The notes below the pieces were generated by a model. It made no database searches. It was not told the DNA's origin and saw only the letters and a program-made list of their open reading frames with translations. A program made the translations under genes and the position numbers. A stretch of DNA of 64,000 bases from Rhynchopus sp. YZ270_cl-10 (taxonomy: Eukaryota > Euglenozoa > Diplonemea > Diplonemida > Diplonemidae): assembly GCA_964035575.1 (NCBI GenBank), contig OZ037886.1, positions 310,001-374,000 on the forward strand, read 5' to 3'. Below, piece by piece: positions 42,722 to 52,112 of the stretch. Each line of letters opens with the position of its first letter. Position 1 is the stretch's first letter.

Positions 42722-43371
42722 CAGGGCCTTAGGGTGGTCAGGGGGGTAGCCGCCAACTGCTGGTCCAAACCCGGTTTGCTGGTCAATGCAAAAAACAGGT
42801 GAAAAGCACACAGTGGTAAAAAAAGACTCCCTGCCACTGCAGGGAGGTGACGCGCTTTCTCCCCTCTGATGCACAAAATCGTGAAAGGCGGGTGGGGAGG
42901 GTGAACCACAAGCCGTAGTGGGTGTCAGCCTTCTTATCAGTAACCTCAGTACATCTATAAAAGAAGCGGCAGTCATGGCACCCAAAGGTTCCAGGCGAAG
43001 CCACGGTACGCAACATTTCAAAAAAATTCCCTTAAAATGGCACATTTTAACTGTCAAACTATGTCATAGGAAGGTGGGCTGGCAAGATTGCGCCGCAGGC
43101 GCACGGTACGCTACTTTTTTTTATTTCGCCATGCTGCATGCTTCCTTTTCCTTCGGCGTTTGACCAATTGAGTCGCGTTCTGGTCTCCCACGGTGTACCC
43201 TTGAGCCCCCAGGGTCTCTGCATCTGTGACACACCCGACTGTTCTGGTGGGATTCTCAAAAAAAAAATCTCAAAAAAAAATCTATTGTTATTATTTTTTT
43301 TTAGACCCGGACCAGCAATACCTAGGGTTGCTGGTCCGCTGACCAGCAAAAAGTACCACCCTAAGGGCCTG
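42722..43371. mobile_element. hAT-like non-autonomous DNA transposon, copy 1
   Basis: 650 bp. The 17-bp ends CAGGGCCTTAGGGTGGT and CAGGCCCTTAGGGTGGT (right end, complement) differ at one base. GTTGGATT flanks both sides (42714-42721 and 43372-43379). An 8-bp duplication and a CAGG start are hAT hallmarks. It has no transposase. A second inverted pair built on GCTGGTC/GACCAGC lies inside the ends. The copy at 62544 is almost identical, so both insertions are recent. Confidence 0.92.
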
Positions 43372-43560
43372 GTTGGATTTCTCAAAAAAAAAAAAAGATG
43401 CTGATGGTGGGTAAGGGGATGGGAATCCTTCAAAAATTGAATTGTCCCCCCCCTTATTTTTTTTTGAATTTTTTTGAATTCCTGTCGGTTGCTTTTTTGC
43501 AGTAAAAACTCTCCTCATTTTTCCATTGTACTTTTTTCTTCAGCGCCTTTAGTTTTTTTT

Positions 43561-43668
43561 GTGGCAACAATCAATCGCTTAAGTACCTACCATGGGTTTG
43601 TACTCAATATTAATCGAAGCCTTTTGTACTAAGGAAGGTATAGACGTAGTTCGTCCTCAACCCTTAAT
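43561..43668 (-). repeat. R3 short repeat, extended form
   Basis: GTGGCAACAATCAATCGCTT, TTTGTACTCAATATTAATCG, GGTATAGACGTAGTTCGTCC. Confidence 0.65.
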
Positions 43669-44114
43669 TTTATGAACAAAAAAGGACCTTCTTTTCTTCT
43701 AATTTTGGTTTTATGAAGTGGATCACAAAACTAAAGAAAGAAAAAGGGACGTTTGAGAAGAAAAACTGCTCAATGTATGAGGAGATGGGAGGCAGAGGCA
43801 AGTTTTGAGAAATGCAACAAATAAAAAAAAATCTGACGCAATTTTTCTGCGACAACGAAAATACAAAACGGCAACTAAAAAAGGGCAAAAAAGAAAAACT
43901 GGAGGGAAATAAAGGTGGCTGCGAGGTACTCCTTTAAGAGAGTCTTTATGAAAAGGAGGGAAGGGGAAAAAAATTGAACATTTCCCCTCACAACAAGAAA
44001 GAAAAACCGGTCTTCACCGGTATTCCGTTTTCCTTGCACATTCCCTCATTTCATTGTTCACCACCACCACCTCTTGCCCCATTTTTTCGCGAAACTTTTA
44101 TTTTTGAAAATCAA

Positions 44115-44741
44115 TTAACAGGACCCGTTCTCGTCCTTGCCTTGGACGACAAGGAAGAAGGAGGCGTCGTTCTCGTCACAGTTTCCGTTCGTTCTTGCAC
44201 CAAAGGTGGAAAGGTCGGAGATGCAGCAGCAGTTCTTCTTGTGGTGGTGCTTCATGCGGGGGTGGAGCGCCGCACGCAGCGGGATGCCTGCAGCAGTCGA
44301 GGCCAGCTCGTCAACAACAATGTTGCCCATCTCCCAACGCTGGCTGGCCGTGATGTAGGTCCCGTAGGTGCACCCAAGCACGTGGCGCACCTTCTCCCCT
44401 CCCATCGACACTAAGGTCCTCGGCATGGTGTACGTGATCTCCGACAGGTAGCAGTTCCGCGTGTAGCTCTTGAAGTAGTACGACTCTGTGGGCTCGTGCT
44501 TGCACACCCGCCACAGCTCGCTGGAATCAATCTGAAGTCCTACCCGCTCCCCTTCTCCAGAGCGGTGTGCGCCGCTTGTCAGCACCGTCAAATCACCAGA
44601 GTTGTTGCTGGTCCTCAGAGAGACCAAAGTGGACCCATCGACTTTGTGTGAATCAGTAAACGCCTTCATCGAGCCAAGCAGCGTCCCTGCCTCGGCGCAC
44701 GAAGTCAACAGACCCACAATGGCGAGAGTGGTGTACGACAT
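44115..44741 (-). CDS. Small secreted protein of unknown family, copy 1
   Basis: Single exon, 208 residues, start at 44741. Residues 1-19 (MSYTTLAIVGLLTSCAEAG) look like a signal peptide. The mature part has scattered cysteines (CKHEP, NCYLSE, GCTYG, KNCCCIS, NCDEN, final SC) that could form disulfides, and a HHHKKNCCC cluster that could bind metal. I do not recognise the family. It is a tandem duplicate of the gene 1548 bp upstream; the two differ at two residues (VVDEL/VADEL and LVVQG/LVIQG). Confidence 0.75.
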   Translation of the reverse strand: MSYTTLAIVGLLTSCAEAGTLLGSMKAFTDSHKVDGSTLVSLRTSNNSGDLTVLTSGAHRSGEGERVGLQIDSSELWRVCKHEPTESYYFKSYTRNCYLSEITYTMPRTLVSMGGEKVRHVLGCTYGTYITASQRWEMGNIVVDELASTAAGIPLRAALHPRMKHHHKKNCCCISDLSTFGARTNGNCDENDASFFLVVQGKDENGSC

Positions 44742-45074
44742 CGTTTTTTTGTGTAAAGAAAAAGGTAAAAGAAAAGGCGAAAAGGAATATCCTGAGAATG
44801 ATGGTTGCCCAGCTCTGCCCCGTTGCGTCGTTCTTAAGAGACCACAACACACGTCCGAATCTGATTCCTAACGTAGACGAGACTACTTGCTCTGATGTAC
44901 CCCCTGTAGGGGGAATAAGCGGGGGAAACGAAGGCTCGGTGCGGATCCAAAACGGTCATCGGGGACTAGCGCAGCCTCACTGCAGGTGTTCGTGAGTGCT
45001 GCCTGGAACAGTGCACCCGGGGGGTTGTTGATGTTCAAGCTTGAAAAGAAGTCTTTTTTTTTTCTGCGTTTTGT

Positions 45075-45143
45075 TGTATCGACAACTGCCTCAAGAGGTA
45101 GGTCCGTGTAAAGAAAAACCTAGTTTGTCCTCAACCCTTTTAA
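45075..45143 (-). repeat. R3 short repeat
   Basis: TGTATCGACAACTGCCTCAA, GAGGTAGGTCCGTGTA; stem CCTC/GAGG. Confidence 0.65.
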
Positions 45144-45380
45144 AGCGAGGAAAAAAGGGACACGAGTGTTTATTTCTTCTTATTTTGGTTCTGTGAAGTG
45201 GGTCACAAAACTAAAGAAAAAAATGGGCGTTTGAGAAGAAAAACTGCTCAATGTATGAGGGGATGGGAGGCAGAGGGCAAGTTTTGAGAAATGCATCTGA
45301 CGCAGTTCAGTTTTTCTGCGACAACGAAAATACAAAACAAACAACAACAACAACAACAAAACAAATTGGCAAAAAAAAAA

Positions 45381-45422
45381 GGTTGACTTGAAATACAAAG
45401 CCCTCTCGTGACAGTGTACCTC
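45381..45422 (-). repeat. R2 insertion, 42-bp, filled site
   Basis: GGTTGACTTGAAATACAAAG, CCCTCTCGTGACAGTGTACC, TC, flanked by A-runs on both sides. The paralogous sequence in the other duplicate has a plain A-rich stretch here. Confidence 0.85.
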
Positions 45423-45662
45423 AAAAAAAAACAACTTGGAGGGGAAAAGAGGTGGGTGCGAGGTACTCCTTTAAGAGAGTCTTTATGAAAAGGAGGGAGA
45501 ATTTTTGAACATTTCCCCTCCCCACAGCAAGAAAGAAAAACCGGTCTTCACCGGTATTCCGTTTTCCTTGCACATTCCCTCATTTCATTGTTCACCACCA
45601 CCACCTCTTGTCCCCCCCATTTTTTTACGTAACTTTTATTTTTGACAAGAACAAAAAATCAA

Positions 45663-46289
45663 TTAACAGGACCCGTTCTCGTCCTTGCCTTGGATGACAA
45701 GGAAGAAGGAGGCGTCGTTTTCGTCACAGTTTCCGTTCGTTCTTGCACCAAAGGTGGAAAGGTCGGAGATGCAGCAGCAGTTCTTCTTGTGGTGGTGCTT
45801 CATGCGGGGGTGGAGCGCCGCACGCAGCGGGATGCCTGCAGCAGTCGAGGCCAGCTCGTCAGCAACAATGTTGCCCATCTCCCAACGCTGGCTGGCCGTG
45901 ATGTAGGTCCCGTAGGTGCACCCAAGCACGTGGCGCACCTTCTCCCCTCCCATCGACACTAAGGTCCTCGGCATGGTGTACGTGATCTCCGACAGGTAGC
46001 AGTTCCGCGTGTAGCTCTTGAAGTAGTACGACTCTGTGGGCTCGTGCTTGCACACCCGCCACAGCTCGCTGGAATCAATCTGAAGCCCAACCCGCTCCCC
46101 TTCTCCAGAGCGGTGTGCGCCGCTTGTCAGCACCGTCAAATCGCCAGAGTTGTTGCTGGTCCTCAGAGAGACCAAAGTGGACCCATCGACTTTGTGTGAA
46201 TCAGTAAACGCCTTCATCGAGCCAAGCAGCGTCCCTGCCTCGGCGCACGAAGTCAACAGACCCACAATGGCGAGCGTGGTGTACGACAT
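45663..46289 (-). CDS. Small secreted protein of unknown family, copy 2
   Basis: Same 208-residue protein as at 44115-44741 apart from two conservative changes, with the same putative signal peptide. Near identity of both coding and flanking DNA suggests a recent tandem duplication of about 1.5 kb. The duplicated block starts near the R3 copies that lie upstream of each gene. Confidence 0.75.
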   Translation of the reverse strand: MSYTTLAIVGLLTSCAEAGTLLGSMKAFTDSHKVDGSTLVSLRTSNNSGDLTVLTSGAHRSGEGERVGLQIDSSELWRVCKHEPTESYYFKSYTRNCYLSEITYTMPRTLVSMGGEKVRHVLGCTYGTYITASQRWEMGNIVADELASTAAGIPLRAALHPRMKHHHKKNCCCISDLSTFGARTNGNCDENDASFFLVIQGKDENGSC

Positions 46290-46476
46290 CGTTTTTTGTG
46301 TAAAGAAAAGAAATATCCTGAGTAATGATGTGATGATATTATGTGGGGAAGGAAGGCGATGGTGGTGCGTTTTATGTTGCAAAATATGATTTTTCTTTGT
46401 CAAAATACTAAAAAACGGAAACTACTATGGTGTTTTTGATGTTGAAACTTGAAAAGAGTTTTTTTTTTGTTGTTGT

Positions 46477-46535
46477 ATCGACAATCACCTCACTGAGGTA
46501 CGTTCTGTACACAGCGTCACCCGAACGCTAACGCA
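46477..46535 (-). repeat. R3 short repeat
   Basis: TGTATCGACAATCACCTCAC, TGAGGTACGTTCTGTACACA, CACCCGAACGCTAACG; stem ACCTCA/TGAGGT. Confidence 0.75.
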
Positions 46536-47078
46536 AAAAAAATAAATAGAAAATCAGCCGTCTTAGTTTTGCTAGAAAAAAAGGCAATGGTTTTTGTCTT
46601 CTAGACACACGCGGGTCACTAAATACAAACAAAAAAAGGTAAATTCCATTCTCTTTCAATTCAGGAGAACAGAAAGCATGAAAAGAAAGGGAGAAAAAAA
46701 TACTATATGTGGGGCCATCGTTCATGAGACAATAAGATCCGTCCATACTGGAAGACAGACAGGGACGTATTTGCACTACATTGTTGCCCCGTCTTGTGAT
46801 CTATTGCTTCGTTCTTGGGAAGGTCCCCTTTTCGATAAATTTCTTCCGAAAAAAAGAAAAACCATTTCATGTACTCTCTATTCTACTGAATAAAAGGCAT
46901 AGAAAAAAAAGGCAGAAAAAGGAAAAGGAAAAGTTAGATGACCCTAAGCAAACCCGCAAATCCGACAACAAATCAGGAGTTCTGCAATCAAACCGTACCA
47001 TGGAAGTGGTGACAACTGTTGCATCGAAACTGAATATGCAGAACAAAGCAGGAGTTCTGCATCTATAGTCACCTTCTG

Positions 47079-48091
47079 TGGTGTGGCCCGAAACCCGGTT
47101 TTTGGGGTACATTAGAAGTACATTAGAAGTACATTAGAAGTACATTTTTTTGACTTTATTTTAGGCGTGATTAAGGGAAAAAACTTTTTTTTATAGGTGA
47201 CTTTTTTTGGGGGGTCCGGGGGGGGCGAGAAAAATTTTCGGCCCATTTTTGCCCACAAAAAATCGAAAAAAAAAATTTTCTTTCCCGATTCTCCGGAGTC
47301 CGTGCGTGTTGTGGTGGGGTCATTTTGCGCTGAGAAATGAGTATTTTGTACCTAAAATGCATGTATCAGTTTTACAGGCTATTTTCAGGTTTGGTGCGGA
47401 GCCCCACCCCTCACCTTACCCCCCACAGAACTCTATTTTCAGATGACAATTTTCTTTTATTTTACTGTAAAAGGAAGCATGCGGCATAGCGAAAGAAGAA
47501 AAGTAGCGCACCGTGCGCCTGCGGCGCAAGCTTGCACTCTTCCCATGTCGTAGTTTGGCTGTAAAATGTTCAATTGTAAGCGCATTTTTTTTTGAAATGT
47601 TGCGTACCGTGGCTTCGCCAGAAGCTTTCGTTTTTAGCGAAATACGTAAGTAAAATTTACGGAAAGTGACGTTAATTACGAACGACAGCGCCATTTTATG
47701 GCAACATTTTTCAGAAATGTTGCGTACCGTGGCTTCGCCTGGAACCTTTGGATGCCATGACCGCCTCTTCTTTTATAGATGCACTGAGGTTACTGATAAG
47801 AAGGCTGACACCCACTACGGCTTGTGGTTCACCGTCCCCACCCGCCTTTCACGATTTTGTGCATCAGAGGTGAGAAAGAGCCTCACCTTCTTGCACTAGC
47901 AGGGAGTCGCGTGCGCGAAGCGCGCGCAGCGACCGCTTTTTGCGGGGGGAAAGCTCGGGACCCTTTTATTATGCACACTGACTACGTCAGTATGGGTGGG
48001 AAAATTTTTTTTACCCCCCTTTTTTTTACCATACATTAGAAGTACATTAGAAGTACATTTTTTTGACTTTATTTTGGGGCGGGCCACACCA
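47079..48091. mobile_element. 1.0-kb TIR element with subterminal direct repeats
   Basis: 12-bp inverted ends TGGTGTGGCCCG, flanked by TTCTG on both sides (47074-47078 and 48092-48096). Just inside each end lies the same direct repeat, two or three units of ACATTAGAAGT followed by ACATTTTTTTGACTTTATTT. Inside are two copies of GTTGCGTACCGTGGCTTCGC (47599, 47719), also present in the hAT-like elements. From about 47700 to 47880 it matches the 42722/62544 elements in reverse orientation. No transposase. Confidence 0.75.
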
Positions 48092-48280
48092 TTCTGGAGA
48101 AGAAAAATATACCGAGATGATCCTAAGTCTGTACTTTGGTCACCAAAGGTGGGTGCGCCGAATAGCAAAAGAATTGTAAGATCGATGTTACATATCATAC
48201 AGACAAACGTACGCACCTTTAGACAGAGTAACCCGAGAGAAATGGTGAAAAGTGCAAGTGCTTGATTTCAACAAGAGAAA

Positions 48281-48318
48281 GTTGGTAAGATGAAATCTAA
48301 GACTCGTTTGTTTCACCA
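48281..48318 (-). repeat. R1 short repeat, degenerate
   Basis: GTTGGTAAGATGAAATCTAA, GACTCG. Confidence 0.55.
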
Positions 48319-48341
48319 AAAAAAAAGCAAAGAGGAAGAGT

Positions 48342-48382
48342 AGTTGAAACGTGCTAAAACGCAGCTCGGGGTCGAGCTCATG
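48342..48382 (-). repeat. R6 short repeat
   Basis: GTTGAAACGTGCTAAAACGC, AGCTCGGGGTCGAGCTC; the second part is a perfect short hairpin. Confidence 0.75.
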
Positions 48383-48542
48383 CAAAAGAAAATGCTATAG
48401 ATGAAACACAGTACAGCGCATTTTCAAACACTATGTGGCTATCAAAAACACAGAAAAACCCCCCCATCTTTATCACACAATCCCCCACTCCCCCACCACA
48501 CTTATCCTTTTGCGGCAAACGCCACATAGAAACCTCCCCCCC

Positions 48543-49196
48543 TTACCTACCTTCTTCACCTTTACTATGGTGCAATGGATTCTCTTCCGGGAGTGATGAA
48601 AAGGAGTGCACTTGCACCCCTGCCCCAACCCCCACCAAAGCATTGCCGTCACCCCCCTCTACGGGCACCTCCCCAACGAGCTTCGGTATCGGTGGTGTCG
48701 GCGGCGGTCTGAGGGTGTCAGCCCTAAGACAGAGCGAATCATTCTTCGAGCTGACGATCTCTGCATTGAGCGACTCTAGGTCGTCACCGTTCTGCGTCAG
48801 CGCTGCGTTCATATACACTGCCTGCGCTCTGGATTTGGTGAGAATGCAATACCCCGTAATGCACACTGCAGCTACAAGCATGCCCAGCACCATCACCACC
48901 ACTGTCACAGTATCAGAATGCTGTGTCTCATCACATTCCGGTCGTCCCTGCACAACCCCACCCACCGCTTCGCCGTTCTCTTCAGTACACCAACACCACC
49001 CCTGCGGTGTACATTGCACACCAGACCATCCTCCTCCGTCAGTACAGTCGGGGACAAAGCTTGCCCCTGTGGAAGCTTCGATTACAACTCCAGTATCATT
49101 GCAAAAAACTGCAACTAAAGGGTCAATGTAAAGTAGAAGAAGAAGGAAAGAGAAATATCGGGGGGGGAGAGGAGGGCTGCATCCTCTATCAGTCAT
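48543..49196 (-). CDS. Single-pass membrane protein with a thyroglobulin type-1 domain
   Basis: Single exon, 217 residues from 49196. A signal peptide (hydrophobic to about residue 30) leads to a thyroglobulin type-1 module at about 43-88: FVPDC, GVQC, the signature WCWC, and a closing PEC. Then one membrane segment (TVTVVVMVLGMLVAAVCITG, about 96-118) and a cytoplasmic tail rich in Pro and Gly. Such modules occur in cysteine-protease inhibitors and cell-surface proteins, mainly in animals. The role here is unknown; surface exposure of the module is an inference. A possible donor GTAGGT just before the stop means the C-terminus could extend. Confidence 0.75.
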   Translation of the reverse strand: MTDRGCSPPLPPRYFSFLLLLLYIDPLVAVFCNDTGVVIEASTGASFVPDCTDGGGWSGVQCTPQGWCWCTEENGEAVGGVVQGRPECDETQHSDTVTVVVMVLGMLVAAVCITGYCILTKSRAQAVYMNAALTQNGDDLESLNAEIVSSKNDSLCLRADTLRPPPTPPIPKLVGEVPVEGGDGNALVGVGAGVQVHSFSSLPEENPLHHSKGEEGR

Positions 49197-49228
49197 CTTC
49201 GGTGCATGGAGAGGTGTGATGAAGAAAA

Positions 49229-49270
49229 AGGTTTTAAGATGAACTTCAGAGAACCCTGCTAAGGCACCTT
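49229..49270 (-). repeat. R1 short repeat, degenerate
   Basis: GGTTTTAAGATGAACTTCAG, ending CTGCTAAGGCACC. Confidence 0.5.
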
Positions 49271-49536
49271 TTTTGATCACAATCGTTTATCTATGATTTG
49301 GGGGGGAATGAATCTTCAAAGAGATAAGGACAGAAGGGGAGGGGAGAGAGAAAAGAAAAGAAAAGAGTTGGAATAAAAGTGAGCCTCTCGTGCTCGACTA
49401 AAAAGGCGGTTTTTTGGGGGAAAAAATGGTTAGAAATGGTTGATTTTTTCTTGGTTTTTTTGAGGGGTATTGTGTACAGAGGCCTGGGGGGAGGTTGTGT
49501 GAAGAAATTTTTTTTGGGGTTTTTTTTTGAAAATTT

Positions 49537-49577
49537 GGTTGTATTATTAACAGGCACCCGAGGGGGTGTGCTATTTA
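49537..49577 (-). repeat. R8 short repeat
   Basis: TTGGTTGTATTATTAACAGG, CACCCGAGGGGGTGTGC. Confidence 0.6.
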
Positions 49578-49875
49578 GGAGTCTTCAGGAGACGTCAGAA
49601 AGAGAAGGTACCAATTCCGTCTCTGGATCAAATCGTCAGGTCGGACGGAGGAACAGAGGTCATTGGAGATAATGGGGTCATCGAGGCTTGATGTGGGTTC
49701 CGTCTGGGGTCAAAAAGAAAAAAGTGGTGATGGGGAGAGGACCCGTTCTTTTGTTATTTCTTTGGTAATATTTTGTTAACGTTATTTGCTGTATCTCTTT
49801 TTTTTTTTTTTTGTGGTTTCTTTGATTCGTTTGTCAAAGTAGGCGAATTGTGTTGCTTTTTTGGGGGGATGGGTA

Positions 49876-49940
49876 CACCTGATTTTTACCCGCGTATAGA
49901 GGCGCGTATACGGTCCTATACGCGGGGTAAAAATTAGGTG
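49876..49940. repeat. 65-bp hairpin
   Basis: CACCTGATTTTTACCCGCGT at the left pairs with ACGCGGGGTAAAAATTAGGT at the right, leaving a GC-rich loop that itself contains CGCGTATAC. No clear flanking duplication, so it may be a small fold-back element or an RNA structure. Confidence 0.75.
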
Positions 49941-50127
49941 ATGACAAAAAATGTCAAAAGAAAGAGAAAAAAAAAAAAAACGGGATCTTAAAGGGTCATT
50001 GGTTTATATGCAATGACCATACATTTTTCAACGCAACAAAGCTTGTGGGGGGGAAACTGGGAAGGCTTGGAATAAAAAACGGCCAGGTTGGAGGTGAAAA
50101 AAAAAAAAGAAAACAACCCTCCTCTTC

Positions 50128-50167
50128 AAGAAAAGAAGCCTAAGCATCACTGTGCTTAGTATCCTTA
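50128..50167 (-). repeat. R1 short repeat, variant
   Basis: GAAGCCTAAGCATCACTGTG, CTTAGTATCC; stem CTAAGCA/TGCTTAG-like. Confidence 0.6.
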
Positions 50168-50173
50168 TAAATA

Positions 50174-50365
50174 AATTTGAAATACAACAGCCCTCTCATG
50201 ACAGTGTACCCGGATGGCGTAGCCGTCTCTTTTTGAAAGGCGCGCTGACCCTTGAAACGCTTCGAGCGGGAGACATGGTTAGCCACCTTGGAAAGCTGCA
50301 CTCATAGTACATAACCGATACACCGGGGGGATGTACCCCAATGCAGTCCTACATACATTTTCGAA
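50174..50365 (-). repeat. R2 short repeat split by an insertion
   Basis: The first half (TTGAAATACAACAGCCCTCT) ends at 50210; the second half (CAGTCCTACATACATTTT) lies at 50309-50365. About 100 bp of GC-richer DNA sit between. Confidence 0.6.
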
Positions 50366-50396
50366 AGAGAAAAAAAAAAAATTGGTAAGTTTCGCG

Positions 50397-51938
50397 CAGG
50401 GTAGATCCTTAGCGAAAGTGAAAATAAGGATTCGAGATTTTTTATTTTTTTTTCCTTTTTTTTTTTCCTTTTTTCTCTGGCCCATTTTTTTGGTTACCTA
50501 CTAATTTCCAGCCACAGAGTGGCACCACCACGGTCCGCAATCGATCCGGAAAGTCAAAATAAGGGGAAAACCAAAAGGAAAAAAAGTAAAAGTTCGCTAC
50601 CGTTTTTTTGGCTGGCCTTCGGCCCGCCAATGCCCCTTTAATATTTGTCTTCACTTCATAAGACAAGGACCAATGAGTCAGTGTCACCTTGCATAAAACA
50701 ATTTTGAAGCATATTTTTGAAGAACACAATTACTATGTCCACAAACCCGCAAAGCGGACCATTGTAAAAGGGTTGGTGCTGAGGGTGGAGGTTTCGAAGA
50801 AGTGCGGGTGTGTTAAAGGTCGGGCATGAGTCACCTGTACGGAGTATGAGATCCAGTAATAAAGACTTCAACCGGACCAAGGCAGAAACACAACACTGTT
50901 AGGCCAAAATCCAAAAACCCATAGGGCCCCAGTATTGTTGTCGAAAATCCCCACTTAATTTTTGGTGGGATTTTGAACTTTGCCCAAAAACTGCGAAAAA
51001 AAATTTCCGCTCGCTGCGCTCGCGGAGGTTCACCCAATGCGGTCTCGCCTACCCAAACTGCTGGTGCCTATTTAATTTTGAAAATTTTCTTGCTAATGCC
51101 GGGCACTACCACTTTTTTTCAGAATGTTTCTAGAAAGTATTACCCTTGTCAGAGGGCGCAGTGTCCGACAAGGGTCACAGCCAGAATGTGATTTAATTGT
51201 TCAAATGCCGAAGGAAAAGGAAGCATGCGAAAGAATAAAAGTAGCGTACCGTGCGCCTGCGGCGCAGCTTGCAGCCCTGTTTGGCAGTAAAAATGTGCAA
51301 TTTTGAGCGCAATTTTTTGAAATGTTGCGTACCGTGGCTTCGCCAGAAACTTTCGTTTCAGCAAAATCTGGAAGTAAAATTTGCGGTAACTGTTGAAAAT
51401 TACCAACGACAGTGCCGTTTTATGGCAACATTTTCAGAAATGTTGCGTACCGTGGCTTCGCCATGGGTGCCACGACCGCCGTTTCTTTTTGTAAATATAC
51501 TGTCACTGCGCGTGCCTGGTGCAAATATCAATACAGTGCCGAACTCCGCAGTAGGATAACCGAGCAATTCTCACATTCCGCCGGAGGCCCTAACGAGCTG
51601 GGTTGGGCTCGACCGAGTTTCAGAGAAAACCCCCAAAACCTATATTATCCCCTGGGGTTTAGTTCTACGACAGCTGAGATGTGTAAAAAAACACCACTAT
51701 TCTGCCTCAGTACAGTACCAACCTGCTTGTTGGATTTTTTTTTTTAGACCGTCACTCAATTTTTCCGCTCGCTGCGCGAGCGGACACACCATCAACCCCC
51801 ACGATTTCCCAAAAACCTGAAAGTTAGCGTCAGGCCTGCGCGGAAAAATTTCAAAAACGGGAGAGAAAAAAAAAAGGAAAAAAACGAAAATAAATCTGGG
51901 ATTTTTAGCGTTTTTAGCGAAAATAAGGATCTACCCTG
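50397..51938. mobile_element. 1.5-kb hAT-like non-autonomous transposon
   Basis: Perfect 15-bp inverted ends CAGGGTAGATCCTTA, flanked by the 8-bp duplication GTTTCGCG (50389-50396 and 51939-51946). Inside are two copies of GTTGCGTACCGTGGCTTCGC (51324, 51442) and CGTGCGCCTGCGGCGCA, shared with the 650-bp hAT-like family, and GC-rich palindromes CGCTCGCTGCGCTCGCG. No transposase recognised. Confidence 0.9.
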
Positions 51939-52112
51939 GTTTCGCGCAGACTTCTCCACCTAAAAAGAACCGTATTTTTTTCCCTACATTATATTGAATT
52001 CACATTACATTCAATGTACGTGAATCGTTGACACCTTTTCCCCTCACCCCAAAAAATAAAAATCGGAATAACACCCCCAAAAAAACCCCATATTTTTTTT
52101 TTTTTTCCCGTC

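Larger units (their letters stand above)
41450..44114. other. Gene-free region with a hAT-like element
   Basis: Holds an R2 copy (41781-41848), the 650-bp element at 42722-43371, an R3 copy (43561-43668), and the left arm (from about 43680) of the duplicated block that carries the secreted-protein gene. No other gene supported. Confidence 0.5.
44742..45662. other. Spacer inside the tandem duplication
   Basis: Upstream region of copy 1 with an R3 copy (45075-45143), then the downstream region of copy 2, which carries an R2 insertion (45381-45422) missing from the matching place near 43890 in the first block. Confidence 0.6.
46290..48542. other. Gene-free region with R3 and a TIR element
   Basis: Holds R3 (46477-46535) and the 1.0-kb element at 47079-48091. 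After it come R1 (48281) and R6 (48342). No gene supported. Confidence 0.5.
49197..52112. other. Gene-free region with repeats, a hairpin and a hAT-like element
   Basis: R1 (49229), R8 (49537), a hairpin (49876-49940), R1 (50128), an interrupted R2 (50174-50365) and the element at 50397-51938. No gene supported. Confidence 0.5.

Noticed and set aside
42665-43163. Reading frames inside the hAT-like copies, shared with 62529-63123
   Set aside because: Shared because the element is duplicated; no transposase motif and the frames run out of the element.
47109-48076. Long-terminal-repeat reading of the direct repeats
   Set aside because: The repeats are only about 45 bp, lie inside inverted repeats with a target duplication outside them, and no reverse transcriptase or capsid-like frame is present.
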